This document shows positions 39,175 through 50,103 of a stretch of DNA of 61,061 nucleotides, in pieces. The translations under genes and the position numbers were made by a program. The number at the start of each line of letters is the position of its first letter. Position 1 is the stretch's first letter. Under the pieces are notes generated by a model. That model made no database searches and had not been told where the DNA came from. It saw only the letters and a list, made by a program, of their open reading frames with translations. Source of the DNA: Ichthyophonus hoferi (taxonomy: Eukaryota; Opisthokonta; Ichthyosporea; Ichthyophonida; Ichthyophonidae); the NCBI GenBank assembly GCA_002751075.1, contig NAOQ01000061.1, positions 28,737 to 89,797 on the forward strand. The letters are read 5' to 3'.

Positions 39175-39359
39175 TACCATACCATGTCATATAATATAGT
39201 ATAATCCTATCTAACATAATATAATATACTATATTCTTAGAGTGTGTGTAACCAATACAGCACATATGGCCATGTTAGAGGATATCTACAGAAAGCAACC
39301 TATTATTTTTAAATATTTTATAATGTTACACCTTTGAGTCATGTCTGTGCCCTTGTCTA
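39175..39359. other. MDM12 3' flank
   Basis: AT-rich sequence after the MDM12 stop, with no further gene. It merges into the degraded element region. Confidence 0.4.
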
Positions 39360-39850
39360 GATCTGATACATGATTTGCAAGTATGGGGGACATGGTTCAC
39401 GTTTCACTTAACACCTTCCATGTTTTATGACCTTCACATTTTTTTGATGTACCCCTCCTGTGTTAATTGGATTGACCCCTGACTGTCTTTTTGAATTGCG
39501 TAGCCCATGTATGCTGCTAGCAATCTCATCGTCTTGGTTTCAAACTATTTCTTTATACTGCATACTAAACGTCTTGTGGCAGCATTGTTGTTGTTGTTGG
39601 AGACAATTAACATGGCATCAACATAGATACATATGGCCAGAAATATAGTGTGTCATACAATATAAATAGATATAGATCAGAGTTGGTCATGAAAAAGTGC
39701 TCTGTAGCCAGAAATGCAGCTCAGGTGTGCTACCAGACTAATGCTGATCACTTCAGCCATGTAATGATCTTGGAAGCTTGCACAATGGGTGGAAAGCCTC
39801 TGCCAGAATCTTTACTACTGCAATTAGTGCAAACATATACTTAAATGAGA
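39360..39850 (-). mobile_element. fossil Ty1/copia-like reverse transcriptase fragment
   Basis: Read on the minus strand, this stretch contains the ordered landmarks of a copia-type polymerase: a KL-RSLHG block near 39775-39805, an HFFMTNSDLYLFI block near 39660-39700, the catalytic YVDAMLI box at 39605-39625 (normally YVDD), and KDSQGSIQLTQEGYIKKM at about 39440-39493. Copia elements are LTR retrotransposons with gag, protease, integrase, reverse transcriptase and RNase H in one frame. Only part of the polymerase is recognisable; it is broken by several changes and is clearly an old fossil. No terminal repeats were identified with confidence. Confidence 0.75.
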
Positions 39851-42800
39851 GTTTTATATTTAGTACATAACGTGAATGTTGCTAAAACAATATGTCTATT
39901 CCAAAGGCAAAACTTGTACATTATATATTATTGCATTACTTTTGGAATAAATAGACTATAGAATTTAATTAGAAAAATTTGCATATATTGTCTGTCAATA
40001 TATTTTCAATAGTTATGATTTCAAATATTGAACACGCTAATGTTAACAAGAGATCAAGAGGTTCTGAATTGATGATAACAGTGAGGACTAGCTACCACTA
40101 TTGAAAATAACAACATATCTCTTGTTCATGTTCCAGGAGTCACACTCCCACAATGTCCTCAATGAATTCTTTCAACATCCCACAATTCTTGTTGACTTAG
40201 TCGAAAGACCGAACTTAACCTCCATATCTAGTGGACTGTAGATTATAAATAATCCTGGTTACTAAAACTTAGTCGTGTTGCTCCGTGACGGTTCCTGTCA
40301 ACCTCTTGTTGTCTGCCACTAGCCTTGCTATCTATCTATTCAGAACCACTTTTATTTGGGTTGGGTGTTATTTCTAGATAATCTAATATGTAAGTAGTTT
40401 GTTGGACAGTATTTTTGCCATCAAACCGACTTTTCCTTCGTCTCCACTTGTATTATATATATTAAGTTTGCCCCTAACCAGCTATCAATCATTGCTCCAT
40501 AGATACATATGTATAAAGGTAATGTCTTGGTGTGGCTTCCTCCTGTGACACTCCACACTCCAGTAGTTAAGACTGTAAAATTACTGTATAGCTGGTTTCT
40601 CCTCTATGGCCTAAAGGCATATAGGAACCTACATCTTGTTATTGATGAGGTATTCAGTTCACTTAATGTAATTGATCCCATTTTGATTCTTATAGAGGGG
40701 CATATCCTTGATAACTAGAGAGGAGGTGATCAAGTTTAGAACCCCTCCTAAGTGCATGAACAGTTACTGGATCAATTCAACTGTGAATAATAGACGACTT
40801 CCAAGAGACGATCATTGTTGTCCCTAGCTATGGCTATGATTTTGTGCATCTGTGGTGTTCTGCTAGCACAGCATAGTTCTATATGTGGGTTCCTTTGGAA
40901 GTTAATTGGAGCTATCAGTAGAGGCAATGTTAGGTTGCTGGGCCCTAGTCACCCTATCATAATCTTTGCTATTCTGGGTAGACTCCTCTTTAGGGTCAAA
41001 AGACATGTGCTAATCTTCTTCTTCACTGTTATCTTATCACTTTGTATTACTAGCCTTGGGACTGGTGGTGATGTCATATTCCTCATAGAGTTCCCTTGAA
41101 GCGTGTTGGTCACTGGAATCTGGTGAGAATTGAATGCAGAGTTTTTCCTTTTCCTTCATTCCTATGGATCTCAACTTCATTACAGTTGCTGCAGATTATT
41201 TTATTTTATACCTAGTAATAGACTGATAAAGGGGTTTATGTCTCTGCACTGTTATAACTATAGTGAACTATAATGTGCTATATACTTAGCTTTACTGTTC
41301 TTCAACTTGCAATCAGGATTTAGACTAAGTCTACGCATAATGGCTGTATAATTGCTGGATCAAGTTAGGACCAGTTGACCGTGTGATAATTATATAAGCT
41401 TAACATATTACCCATTAGTAACTTAACATGGCTATTTTGGAACATGTTCTTATAAACAGTCATCCAGTGACTATACAAAAGATTATGTGGTTAAATAGTT
41501 ATGAGTCCCTCAAGTCAAGAGACACCGGTTAGGACTATTGCCACTTTCAAGCATAAATCATTGATGTTTACAGCTAGCAAAACAGGATTCATAGCTACTG
41601 AAGAAAAGAAAAAGCAAAGAATTAATTTCTCTCCAGATTTGAGCAATATCAATGATCAGTTCACCCAGAGACACCTCTTCAAGGAAGACACCAACTTCAC
41701 CAATCAAGAAAATAGTGAAGTAGAGTCCAGTGAAGAATTAGAGGAATATTATTCATGCAGGCCCTTTGATTCCCAAGAGTTATCTTCACACACTACTGGA
41801 GATTACGCCACTCTCATATTTTTACTCCACTGGTAGAAAGGATAGGTGTTGATTGTTAAGTGCTGAAAGACCTTTGTAAGATAAATTGGTAGTGGATCCT
41901 TGATAATATTGTCAGAGGACTCAGTGCCCATGTTGATTGGAAATTGCTGGGTATATGGAGATTGAGATTTTCTGGATTGTGAGTGAGATAGTGTTACAGG
42001 AGATGGTACAGGTTGTGATACATTATTGCTCATAGGAGCAGTTTGATGAAGCAGGAACAGGGCATGGGTGCTCCTGGTCTCACTTGAAATCTTTAAACGA
42101 GTCCCCATTAAGGGATTTGAAATGGGCACATTGGATGAGATGTATTGTGCAGAAGGTGATGTACCAAATTGTACAAGTGGTGCTTGTTGTAAAACCAGTT
42201 GGGTGGGCATCATAGCTGGCTGACTCTCATGGACGACCAGTCTTTGCATAAGCTGGGTGATCCTTTGATGTAATTGCATTGAGGTATATTCAGGTCATTG
42301 ATGAGTATTGTGTAGCTCAGCTTGGCGATGTGTTACTACTTTAAGGGCTGGAGACTTTGGTAGTGGAGCCTTGTGTGGTCAGGACTCAGATTCAAATGAT
42401 GGTTAATCCAAATCCTTCATATCTAGGCTAGATGTGTTTAGTAATGAATTTCCTGAGTATTCAAAAGGGCCTGGATTACTATCAGGTTCTTTTCAGAGAA
42501 CATCCGAAAAATGAAGATGTGTAAAGAGATTGACAAAAAGTACTGCCTGTGTTGTCAAAACTGCTGTTTTTGTGAGTAAAAGAAATGGAGTAAGAGGTTT
42601 GCGGTATTGCAGGGCATTGAGTTGCTGCCTGTGCGGAAGGGCCAGAGTCACATTATCCTGTGTGTAGGGGAGTTGATTTGCAGTGGAAGCATGCTGGCCT
42701 ATAACCCTATTCAATTCTGTAGTAGTTCTGGCGACTTGCCCACAGGCTTTGGAATCTCCAATTGTTGAGTATCGTGTAATAGCCAATTTCACATGGTCAG

Positions 42801-44480
42801 TGGTAGTAGTAGCCGCTTGATCTGATCTGTCCTTAAAGATCAGTTGTTGTGGGGCAGGTTCTATAGAAAGCACATATTCTCATTGCCTAGTTAACTGGTT
42901 GGAGTAATTATACCTCTGTTTGAATTCAGAAGAAATTGGGGCTTTAATTTAGGTGCTAATGTATAAATTGCACAATGAGAGTGATTGGTAAAGGATGTTT
43001 TATTATGATGTAATTGTAATTAATAACTAATGCTACTATTTAATTTTAGTAGGCAGTTTGCTGGCTTCTGAACCAGTAAGAGATCTGAACACTAATTATT
43101 GTATGCGAGTGCCAACAGTGGACTAGACATTACAATAATGACGTGATAATTATATATATATATTGTGATATTGTTTAGTTAAATAATTAAGTGCAAATCT
43201 TCAGAGTGTTATGAGTGACTTAGTATTTTTTTCAGGAGTGCCACATATATGTAAACAGGTCCTTTACTATTTATTTTTGCTTTATTCTATACTTTATTAA
43301 ATTTTGGTTCACCACAACTGTTAATTTTTGGTTAACACCCAAATAATTGTGTTCAATAGTCTACTAAATGGGACAAATTATAAATATTCTTATTGGCCAA
43401 TATAATTCATGAAATATCACAGAGACCCACCAGGATTGTTTAATCTTATCAATAATCTTACACTATTACGTTTTTATGTGAATAACCTATTAACTTATTA
43501 GTGAATTCATTAATTTAAGTGCTTTCAAACTATATACCACCAAATTAATTTAAACCACTTGTTCATTCAGAGTTAATGGTCTTGTAACAAAAACTAATGT
43601 TGAGATCATGCATGTTTTGAAAAAGGGAGGCTAAGGTATTATCTCATTGTTTTAGAGCTTGCATAAAGGGCACCATTGTTTTACTAATGATGTCAGATAA
43701 AACTGTATCTGTAGTAAATGTGGCAGTACTAGAGTCTGACTTCATGGCTTCCATTTGAGTAAGGCTTTGGGTGTTGGTGATGTAGTTAAACTGTTTTGGT
43801 GCCGACATTTGTGTTGGTAACAATAAACCAGCTATCAGTTGTGTGTGAGTTTTCTAAACTGAAAGTAAAGGGAATAAAGGTAGGTTGAATAGCACATTTG
43901 TATTTTTGAATGATAAAGGCAAGGTTGGTTGGTCTATGAGCAGTAGAGTTAATTCCGGTATAATTGACTTGTTATGTTTGTGGAAACATTCCTCTATGTA
44001 TTTGAAAAGTGCAATAAGTAGAGTTTTTTAATATTTTAATTTGTTATGCATGTGTAGGTGTTTGGGAGGATGACCGAGTGCAGGTAGAAGTGGAAGCATG
44101 TGAGAAAGAGCCATAGTCCTATTGAGATTCAGACTTGGTCTTTTATTAACACCTGATTGGTAACAAGTGAAGACTAACTCCTTATAAGTGGTTTGTATCT
44201 CGCCTCTTTCTAAGTCGGTTGCATCTATGTAGTAGTTAATAATAGCTTTGATTTTGGGGTCTAGCTATCTGTGGGTTCTCTTGTTTATATTTTCTGTAGA
44301 GCCAACAGAAAATGAAGCTCTGTCCTCATTGGCAATTCCAGTCATATCTGGTATGTAAGTTCTGTCTGAAGGGATATATCCTAGAATTTTTAGTTGTTTT
44401 TGTTTGGATTCCTCAGGCATAGTTTAATTGACTCAAAAAGTTTAATTCAATTAATAATTTGCTGATTGTTTACTTCATTC
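39851..44480. mobile_element. degraded insert of unidentified family
   Basis: This block is less AT-rich than its surroundings and carries several long open stretches: minus strand about 44420-43960, 43800-43640, 42873-42493 and 42279-41803, and plus strand 41501-41836. Their translations have ordinary protein-like composition (Ser/Thr/Gln-rich), but I recognise no domain. It lies next to the copia fossil and could be more of that element, another element or virus-like fossil, or decayed host sequence. It looks broken in several places. I make no functional claim. Confidence 0.4.
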
Positions 44481-44494
44481 ATTTTAATTTTTGA

Positions 44495-44560
44495 CTTTAA
44501 TAAGTGACGTGTCTAGAACCATAAAGAATGTTAGCACAGCCAGCTATCTTCTGTACATTT
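44495..44560 (+). repeat. interspersed repeat, second copy C
   Basis: TCTAGAACCATAAAGAATGT and flanking bases resemble 30060-30110 in the same orientation. The match is short and weak. Confidence 0.4.
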
Positions 44561-45499
44561 ACAGTCTATCAAAAAGTGTTAAGTGCGTATATGGAAGTAT
44601 TACATGTATTACCTGTAATCACATGTTCCTAATTGGCTCAGATACATGTTCATTGATAGTGTTGTGGTTTGCTAAAAGTACTGTTTCTATTGATAACAAT
44701 ATTCCAATGAAGTTAATAAGTTAATGCTCCTACTTATTACCTTGTTTGAATGTAGAAAGATGTACATAATAGTAATAATAATATAATATATATATATATA
44801 TATACGGAAAAAACTACAAAACGTGCTTACAATCGTTTACTATGCAAGTCCCTGTTCCTGTTGTCATTGGCGTTGTGAACTCGTAGGGGCCTTGAGAGTC
44901 ATGAGATCACATATCATGGAACGAAAATTGCAGCAAATAATTAGATCATCTCACAATCGCCATTAACAGTAAAAAAATAGTCTCATCAGGTGACAATTTC
45001 TCTTATTATTTAAGAGTTTTTATGTGTTGGTGTTGGTTATTCTGGTAAAACATAGTACTTTAGGGATAGAGGGTGAATTGTGTCGCTTTGTTGGTGTTCA
45101 CACTCAAGAATGGTTTGGTTAAGACAAACCTGTGTTGGCGATTAGTGATGAGAACACACAAAATAATACTATGGAAAACTTCTCATGTATTTTTCTCCAC
45201 GTACCTACATGATTTGATTGAAAATGGGCAAAATCATTGAGGCAGTTGACGGAGAATAGCATGTAAAGTATTGATAATTAGTTTAACATGTGTTGAGAAT
45301 AGTGAGCTGATGTATTAGCGTTCCTGTGATTGATATTTGTTTAGAGGGAGAAGGAATACCGAATTAAGGGGCGTTTTAACACTTTCCTGTACATACATGA
45401 AGTACAGATATGCCTACAGATATTTCTATTATTAAAAAAGTCAGCAGGACTTGTCTCAGGCAGGATGCCTAAGCGACGAGTTATCTGGACCTCAAAATA

Positions 45500-45575
45500 C
45501 ATGATCTGAAATGGCTTGTTATTTTGTCGCGGGACCCCTACCATTGGCCGGTTCAATTTTGATCGGTCATCTTGG
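45500..45575 (-). repeat. interspersed repeat, second copy B
   Basis: On the minus strand it reads GATCAAAATTGAACCGGCCA followed by ATGGTAGGGGTCCCGCGA, closely matching 29900-29945 on the plus strand. It falls inside an 80-codon minus-strand open frame (45583-45341) of unknown nature. Confidence 0.6.
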
Positions 45576-45739
45576 ATTACCATTTAACATCAATAGATTG
45601 CACCAGCTATTTCTCCAGACTATATGATAGTAATTGCTAATAATATTAAATGATTGTAGCTATATAAAATGTTGAAGCCAAAGCGTTCAATACTTTTTTC
45701 AGCTACAGCTTATTCCATTATGCTGCAAGACTTGGCCAT

Positions 45740-45885
45740 CCAAATAAAGACACGCGAGTATAAGATTATCCAGATAAGACCAGACAATCCTAGTGGGTCT
45801 CTATAATCCTTCATTAATTGTATTGGCCAATAAGAATATTTATGAATGGTCCCATTTAGGTTATTGAATTCAGCAGATGCTAATC
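45740..45885 (+). repeat. interspersed repeat, second copy A
   Basis: This segment (ATAAGACCAGACAATCCTAG, then GGCCAATAAGAATATTTATG) aligns with 27520-27650 over about 120 bases with scattered differences. Confidence 0.55.
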
Positions 45886-46065
45886 CACCCATGGTCGGGA
45901 AACTATAAAAAGAACAAAAAGAACTAAAAATACTGTTCTCAGTCGTGCATGTTTACTGTTGAAGTGTAGGATTAATGACTTTTAATATTATGTCTATAAT
46001 TGCCAAAAAAGTTGAAGTAGATGATCCAGATAATTTGCCAGAAACCTAACTAGTTGAGTCTGGTG

Positions 46066-46738
46066 TTGATTCTTCTGATAATAATAATATCGTAACTACA
46101 TACAGCCACATTAGATAGATTACAGTTATTCCAATACATACATACAAGTAAGAATAAAAGCTTCTAAATCCNNNNNNNNNNNNNNNNNNNNNNNNNNNNN
46201 NNNNNNNNNNNNNNNNNNNNNNNNNNNNNNNNNNNNNNNNNNNNNNNNNNNNNNNNNNNNNNNNNNNNNNNNNNNNNNNNNNNNNNNNNNNNNNNNNNNN
46301 NNNNNNNNNNNNNNNNNNNNNNNNNNNNNNNNNNNNNNNNNNNNNNNNNNNNNNNNNNNNNNNNNNNNNNNNNNNNNNNNNNNNNNNNNNNNNNNNNNNN
46401 NNNNNNNNNNNNNNNNNNNNNNNNNNNNNNNNNNNNNNNNNNNNNNNNNNNNNNNNNNNNNNNNNNNNNNNNNNNNNNNNNNNNNNNNNNNNNNNNNNNN
46501 NNNNNNNNNNNNNNNNNNNNNNNNNNNNNNNNNNNNNNNNNNNNNNNNNNNNNNNNNNNNNNNNNNNNNNNNNNNNNNNNNNNNNNNNNNNNNNNNNNNN
46601 NNNNNNNNNNNNNNNNNNNNNNNNNNNNNNNNTTGATTCTTCTGATAATAATAATATCGTAACTACATACAGCCACATTAGATAGATTACAGTTATTCCA
46701 AATACAATACATCAAGTAAGATAAAAGCTTCTAAATCC
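46066..46738. repeat. 106-bp sequence repeated on both sides of an assembly gap
   Basis: 46066-46171 and 46633-46738 are nearly the same 106 bases, differing by a few small indels, and flank a run of N at 46172-46632. As at the first gap, this suggests overlapping contig ends, or two haplotypes of one end, that were not merged. Confidence 0.88.
46172..46632. other. assembly gap (461 N)
   Basis: A run of undetermined bases in noncoding DNA left of the nicotinamidase gene. Confidence 0.99.
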
Positions 46739-47198
46739 CTGGTTCAACAAAGGAATATTCAAGAGAAGCTAGCTAGAGTTTTAGCCTGCCCTTTACCTGA
46801 CGACAGCAGCCTGATATAACTCAGTCAAACAGATGCTAGTCCTATTTTCAATATAAAGAAATGCCTGAATTTATTAAATATCCCTGTTTTAACAACGTGA
46901 TTAACTTCAACTAAGTCTCTAGTGTATGTACTGCAATTCCTCTACCAGATTACACTGTACAATGTAGAGAAGGGTTAAAGAAAACAAAGTGTTAACATAG
47001 TATAGAATAACAACATCCCAATAAGGAATCTAGATATAATGACACTAATTTTATGAATGCCTTTATCATGTCTTTCCAAAGTTGTGGCCAAAAGTGTAAG
47101 GGGAGGAGAGAAGGAGTAAGCAAGTAACAGCAAAAAATGAAAAATAAAACAAAATAGAACATAGGCCACTTAATCAATTTCCTAGCATAATTCTTTCT

Positions 47199-47236
<38 letters not shown>

Positions 47237-47250
47237 TAGTTCTCTGTTGC
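46739..47250. other. 3' flank of the nicotinamidase gene
   Basis: No gene seen. A CA/TA microsatellite at about 47200-47235 lies 15 bases beyond the nicotinamidase stop codon. Confidence 0.5.
47200..47235. repeat. (CA)n(TA)n microsatellite
   Basis: A compound dinucleotide repeat immediately downstream of the nicotinamidase stop codon. Confidence 0.9.
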
Positions 47251-47937
47251 TTAAGCATTCGCAAGAGCTTCCTTTGCCGCCGAGGCTTCAAGAATATATT
47301 TATCCTTCCGAAATTTCGCAAGAACTTCCCTTGTCGAGACTTCAACAATATCCTTTTCCTTCCAAATCTTCTTTGCCCTAGCCACTTCTCCCGGTGGTGA
47401 ATCTATACTTCCGCAGGCGTCAGTAATAACATATGTGGCATACCCGAGCTTCTTTGCATCCGTGGCTGTAAAATGCACACAGTAATCTGTGGCCAGGCCA
47501 CATATGTAAACTGTATCAATCTTGTGTTCCTGCAGCACATAATGCAGTTCGGTCTGTAGATTTTGTCCGTTGTCAAAGAAACCACTATATGAATCAATAC
47601 TTGGGTCGGTTCCCTTCCTCACTACAATCTCTATGTTTCTTAAATCCTCATGGATCTTGGCACCCTCGCTGTTTTGTATACAATGATCAGGCCACATGAC
47701 TTGAGGCATCCCAAAAAGCGTACCCAAACTATAAGGTTCCTTTCCATGGGTTGAAGCAAAGCTTCCGTGTTTGCTTGGGTGCCAGTCTTGTGTAGTCACA
47801 ACGAGTTGCCTGTTTTCTTTGAAACTGTCAATGAGACGGTTGACAATGGGAATTATAAGGTGTCCTTCCTTGACAGCCATGGATCCTCCTGGCATGAAGT
47901 CGTGCTGCATATCAATAACTAAAAGTGCGGACGGCAT
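47251..47937 (-). CDS. nicotinamidase (PncA-like isochorismatase family)
   Basis: An intronless 228-codon minus-strand gene. It hydrolyses nicotinamide to nicotinate plus ammonia, feeding NAD salvage. The catalytic triad is visible as Asp9 (LLVIDMQHDF), Lys108 (VVRKGTDP) and Cys153 (GLATDYCVHFTA). Metal ligands are Asp51 and His53 in TQDWHPSKHGSFAS and His85 in MWPDHCIQNSEGAKIH. The cis-peptide strand before Cys153 and the DSYSGFFDNG block are intact. Length and block order follow bacterial PncA (E. coli 213 residues) rather than the longer insect proteins, with an extra ~15-residue Ala/Lys-rich C-terminus. The lack of introns in an intron-rich region, and the strong resemblance to bacterial enzymes, fit lateral transfer or a retrocopy. 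The frame is open and all key residues are present, so it is probably active. Confidence 0.95.
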   Translation of the reverse strand: MPSALLVIDMQHDFMPGGSMAVKEGHLIIPIVNRLIDSFKENRQLVVTTQDWHPSKHGSFASTHGKEPYSLGTLFGMPQVMWPDHCIQNSEGAKIHEDLRNIEIVVRKGTDPSIDSYSGFFDNGQNLQTELHYVLQEHKIDTVYICGLATDYCVHFTATDAKKLGYATYVITDACGSIDSPPGEVARAKKIWKEKDIVEVSTREVLAKFRKDKYILEASAAKEALANA

Positions 47938-50103
47938 GTTGAGTGAGGCTTTAAAGATTTTACAGGTTTAAAGATTTTACAAGTATTCTGGAAAAGAAAT
48001 TGTCGTCTAAGCAAACGTTTGAGTTCTTTTGTTGAACAAGGTATAGATGAATATACTTTGAAAGACAGTCACCGGTGTTGTCGTAAGTGCATATAAAAGT
48101 TTCTAAAGGACACTCACTAGCCAAACCTAAATATACCCTACCCCACCTCTGTCTACCTAGCTCATCTGTCTATCCTATCAGTTTCTATCGGTTTCTATCA
48201 GCTCACTCAAAAATCGCACCAGTGACGTCATGTCCATTGGCGAGGCCGAGAAGTGTATTGTCGGGTGACAGAGTATTTTATTTCTAGTAAATGATTGGCA
48301 ATTATTACCATCATAAACACTAGTTATGATTGCGCCAATCAAATAGAATAGAACAGAATTTTAAAAGATAACATGTAAATTTTTAATTTGAAATACAAAG
48401 TCAAAATTGTCGCCAACCAGAGTAAGCAAGAAAATCAGACAGAAAAGATTATTTAGTAGAGAGACCACTAAATATTATTGGGATGTGGGATATCTTGATC
48501 ATTTTCAAATCCTGTTTGGTTCGACTAGTTGTGTAATCATATCATATACGTAATCGTAAGTTGTGCTTGTTTATTTTATTTTTAATTTGATTCGTTAGCC
48601 TAGTACATGAGATTAATCTTGCAAAGAAAATCTATCGTGGAAAAAATATCTGCTGTTGTCTACATAACCATGTTATCTAAATATAATTTAAACCTATTGA
48701 ATAAAAATATAAATATTAAAAATATACATAAAATAATAATAAAAATCCGTAATATATAGTAAATTTTTTTTATTTTAAATAATTAAATAATGCAAAAATC
48801 CATACTTTACCAAAAACTTAATATTACGCAATACCTAAATTACCCACCTCTGGGCTTTACCAATCACATTGTAGTCCTTGCATCTATATAAGCATGTGCA
48901 TGCTGTATTTCAACATCTCTCGAACAGTTATTGTAAGTTAATGTTTTTAAATGTGTAATTATAAGTGGTTCTATGATTGTATAAATAAGAAGAGGTGTAT
49001 GAGTGTTTTTGTTTTTATCTTTTTCGCCTAAGATGATTTAAATATGCGTTATCGTTCTGATCTATAAGAGGAGAATCTAAGCAAACCTGAGGCAACGGAA
49101 ATCATTTACCTGTAAACCATTTACAGCAAGAGGAGTACTAACAACTTTGTCCCTTAACAGATGTTTTTGCAATGAATTTTAGTGAGCGTCTAGGAACTTT
49201 GGAATGAAATCGAGGGACACCATTATTTGCCAATAATTTTATAATAAAATATTGTCACCAAACATTTTTGCCTTTTCTTTTTCTGGCCTTGAAAGGGCTA
49301 ATTTATATGCAAAATTTGATGGTACTTGCTGGGAGCTAGGTAGACAAACCATCTTCAAATAGAATTTTTATTTATTGTATAATATAGTAAGAAAATTTTT
49401 GTAGGTATTTCTTTCGAATTTTGTTTAGTTATTTAAAAGTAAGAATGAGTACATAAGGGTATATAACCTACCTTTCGTGGCAACAGTATTTCTAATGTTG
49501 AGGAATACAGGTTAATTAATTGACCTTAGTTTAGAATAGGATTGTTATACGCTGTTCAGGGGTTTAGTGTCAAAGTTGCGCCGTCATTTTCTTTTATGTT
49601 TTTCAAAGCGGCACTTTAGAGATGTAATCCAGTTATTGTTCTTTTTACACCTTGGAAGGAAGAGCAAGTTTTATTCTAAAGGTCCTCATAATAACTTGTG
49701 GTTTTAAAAGAAAAAATACCTTCATATAGAGGTCATTATTATGCACATGCACAATTTTGATATTTTAGAGTAAGCAACTAGTGTATAAGCTTGATATGAA
49801 GTTGAGCAGTAGTACGCCTGGCAGTGGCAGTAGTAACTGGTGGATCGTAAACATTTTAAAACACATTGGCTAGTGAAAAGGCGCAATGGTAACAAATTTT
49901 AAAGGGATCGCACAGGTATAACGATGGGCTCCATGTAACTGTGTATCTTAAAAAATTTTAAAACCGCTAAGTTACGAGGGTTATTATATAAATTAATGAT
50001 ATAGATAGTGAAAAGAAGCAGTGATAATAAAATTTAATGGGATCGTAGAGTTATAACGAGTGCTCCATAAACAGATATGCTATAGCACTACAGGACTAAT
50101 GAT
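47938..50103. other. intergenic region, no gene recognised
   Basis: It lies between the divergent nicotinamidase promoter and the 3' end of the Cys/His-repeat gene. It contains A/T-rich runs near 48660-48800. Small open frames show no family resemblance. Confidence 0.5.

Larger units (their letters stand above)
44481..46065. other. repeat-bearing noncoding region
   Basis: It contains the partners of repeats found at 27.5, 29.9 and 30.05 kb, listed separately, and a short TA tract near 44788. No gene was recognised. Confidence 0.5.

Noticed and set aside
46046-46715. Open frames running through the second N run
   Set aside because: They are artefacts of undetermined bases between repeated contig ends.
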